The translations under genes and the position numbers were made by a program. The notes beneath the pieces were generated by a model. That model did not search any database. It saw nothing but the letters and a program-made list of their open reading frames with translations, and had not been told where the DNA came from. Positions 61,601-64,000 of a DNA stretch of 64,000 bases are shown here, one piece after another (positions within the stretch are counted from its first letter, which is position 1; each line of letters opens with the position of its first letter). Origin of the DNA: Phlyctochytrium arcticum (lineage: Eukaryota > Chytridiomycota > Chytridiomycetes > Chytridiales > Chytridiaceae); contig JAHLKI010000001.1 of assembly GCA_025602905.1 (NCBI GenBank), positions 1,240,001-1,304,000 on the forward strand, read 5' to 3'.

Positions 61601-64000
61601 CTAAACAGTTGGTGTCAGCATAGCCGGGTTGGAAACAAGCTGAGTCCCCGAGGGTTTTTTGGACATGCTTTTGAATCTATCCAACCATTGATCTGCAACG
61701 TCCTTGTTGGAAGTCATAAATTGAAAGTGGTGCTGCGCATTAACGACCATATTGAACGTGTATATCTCTTGCGACCCAAGCGTGGGCAGCGAAAGCTCAA
61801 TGTTCTCAACATAGAAAGCGAGTCCATCCGCTTTAGGATCATCCTATAGTGAGGTGGAACGTTACTTAGATGGCGCTTGTTACGTAGATGCGGGGTAACT
61901 TACTCCCATGATGACGCTTATAAAAGAATCATTGTAATTAATCAGGATATGAAAGTGGTGAACTGCCGCTAGCGTCAATCGGAGCTTTGATTTTGCAGTA
62001 CGTCCAATCAGAACCCCGGTAAAGGCGCTTATTGTCCGTCCCACGGGAGAGTGCTTCGAGTCGGAGTTTCCGCCAGTTTTCTGCATCAATACACCCGTTG
62101 AAAGGCCATTCGCGGGCCGGGTATTTGTCATTGCACTGCTAATTGAAGCAACTTGTCGCGAATCAATGTTACTTTGGGCACCGGTTGCCCCCATTGAGGG
62201 TCTCAAAATGATCTCTCGAATAAGGGGACCAAAGTAGCATATCAGAAGGAACAGGTTCATTTCCCAGATGAAGATTGATCTGATTGTATAAAGCAGAATG
62301 GCCCCGAAAATGTCCACAAATAGAATTGCCAGCTACGCATATCAGACTTAGAATCCATTTCGAAGATCTTCTGCGCAATTAGGAAAACTTACCGAGATCA
62401 GAGCGAAGGAGGTTGTGTTCCAAATTACTAGAGCTATTTTTCGCGCTTCATTGTACTCGGATCGAACATGTCTGGTCATATATGCCAAAGCAACAGCAGA
62501 GCTTAGGATGAAGAAATTGTAAACGAATAAAATCGACACCATTGTCCAATGGAATTGGGAACTGCTAGAGCGACAACTCAAAAAGTTGTAGTCCGTCAAA
62601 TAGATTCGATAAGGCATTGGAGGGTCTACCGCTGTCCAAACCGCAAGAACGATCTAGGGGGGTGTGCATTAAAGTCTAGAAGAGATGTAAAGGCGCATGC
62701 TGATTCTTACCACTTCAACACCAAGCACCAAGCCCGCCCGCCCCGCGAACTGTATCATGGAAAAATGAAGGGCCTTCATGTAAGGATTGTTGAAAATGCG
62801 GAAAATACGCCAGTTTTCTGTGGGAGAGAAACGGTTGGAATTGAGGACGCACTTCAAAAACCCAGCAGTCTTACTCTCAATCAATCCCATCATGATGAAA
62901 CCAAAAGAAATCGATAAGAGCCATGGTTGAAGCACACACTTCAGCTTGGTGGGCACCCCCGTGTACAGAAAAATTGTGGAAAGATTCATTAAGCATCCCG
63001 TTATCATCTGAACAGTAAACCAGCGTTTGGTGAGTATACTCAAGCGCGAAAGCATTTCCTTCCTGAAAGTGCACTCACGAGAAGACAAAACGGTGCGGAC
63101 GCGGCTTTGATAAATCGGCGGTGACGGTTGAGGATTATTGCCGACGCAGTTATCAAGAAAAGGAGGATCAAGAGCACATAAAGAGACATCATTGCTATTC
63201 CGACATCTTGAACCCATTCAACGTAAACGGGTGGGCCTGCAAAATGCGGACGGAATGTGAGCCAAGGTGTGAGAAAAAAATACCGGGATTATCTGACCTC
63301 GAGCGGGATCGACGTAAGTTCCCATCATTTTTTCCATGTCGACCGCCAAAGCTTTCAGAACGACATGTATACTGCCGATGTCCGTAGCCCCTCCGAGATA
63401 GTCATGTACAGCGGTATACATTCGCATAGAAATAGTTCGATAAATCCCCTGTGTACGACTGGAGGGACGGGGTGCAACCACTACTTCTTTGAATAGCTCG
63501 CAATGCAAAATAACTTCGCACACTGCCGGGTCTTTCAGGGACGAGTTTAGCTTCTGAGGTTTCGAACAATTTGGGGTGTGCGGGAGACCCACCATTGTAC
63601 AGAGCCGGGATGGTTGGAAAGACACCTGTTTCTATTGCCCGTAATTTCTGAACGTCGGGAGACGTCAACCATTTCAACACATTGACAGCCTGTACTGGAT
63701 GCCGTGTGCCTTTGTCGACACCGAGATGCCACCCTCCTAAAGTTCCAACTGACGTTGCGGCGGTGCGTCCAGGAACCTTGGTAAACCCGAAGCTTTTGGT
63801 TGTACCATTGAACATGGGTGCATTGGCTAGCTGCTTGATACAAAACGGCCAGTTCCGCATGAAGAGTCTAGGAGAAGAAAAGGCGAAAGTTAGGCAATTT
63901 CGCGTACAACTCTCACATGCCAATAGAAATCAAAACTTACGCATTTCCCGCGGCGAAAGTATCCAGCGCAGCTTGCTCACGGAAAACCAATGAAGTGGCC
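61601..64000 (-). CDS. Second class C GPCR with solute-binding ectodomain and PH domain (5' end outside window)
   Basis: The gene enters from the right edge and ends at TAG 61603-61601. The solute-binding part (63990-63300) has LFMRNWPFCIKQLANAPMF, TSVGTLGGWHLGVDKGTRHP, VLKWLTSPDVQKLRAIETGV and PTIPALYNG. The seven-helix part (63220-62220) has IFLYTGVPTKLKCVLQPWLL and NWRIFRIFNNPYM, as in GABA-B-like receptors. The tail includes SPVGRTISAFTGVLIGRTAK and ends in a PH domain (YTFNMVVNAQHHFQFMTSNK, then DQWLDRFKSM). The architecture equals that of the gene at 19981-23610, but sequence identity looks moderate, so the duplication is old. Signal peptide and first exons are beyond the window. Confidence 0.82.

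Overview
The window looks like nuclear DNA of a zoosporic fungus, most likely a chytrid. Genes are compact and cut by many short GT-AG introns, several with fungal-type branch points. Housekeeping proteins are fungal or animal-like. An IQCH-like gene (a family tied to cilia and sperm) and two class C receptors with a bacterial-type solute-binding ectodomain fit a flagellated early-diverging fungus. The species assignment is an inference. I see no tRNA, rRNA or CRISPR array.

Host genes on the left (1-31.2 kb): an ML/NPC2-like secreted lipid-binding protein, a long IQCH-like gene (minus), ribosomal protein uL4, a phosphoinositide phospholipase C (plus), URM1 (minus), ribosomal protein uL16 (plus), a receptor with solute-binding, seven-helix and PH-like parts (minus), triosephosphate isomerase (minus), a STEEP1-like protein (plus), AP-3 mu (minus) and FEN1 (minus). 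Host genes on the right (57.6-64 kb): dynactin p25/DCTN5 (plus), the SMC5/6 subunit NSE1 (minus), and a second receptor of the same design that runs off the window (minus).

Mobile DNA dominates 32.2-57.0 kb, plus one element at 9.9-13.4 kb. Two nearly identical copies of an unclassified DNA transposon (13-bp inverted ends, 8-bp target duplications) lie at 9890-13449 and 32157-35960. The second is split by a 239-bp solo LTR. Next come a small gene resembling the N-terminal domain of a Crypton recombinase, itself split by a 777-bp element with 59-bp inverted ends, and then a Crypton tyrosine-recombinase gene.

The most striking structure is in that Crypton gene. It is interrupted after position 39948 and resumes in frame at 56331. 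Between the two lies a 16,377-bp insertion flanked by the 5-bp duplication ATATC. Each end is a 65-bp near-perfect palindrome beginning TGT and ending ACA. The insertion carries a multi-exon gene with a PD-(D/E)XK nuclease motif, and has itself been hit by a full-length Ty3/Gypsy chromovirus (42839-48184) and two Mutator-like elements (49718-52760 and 52769-56260). Both Mutator-like elements used the same 8-bp site, TGTCACAG, which is the terminal 8 bp of the right palindrome. The left one carries a further solo LTR. Without the nested elements the insertion is about 4.5 kb, and it matches no family I can name.
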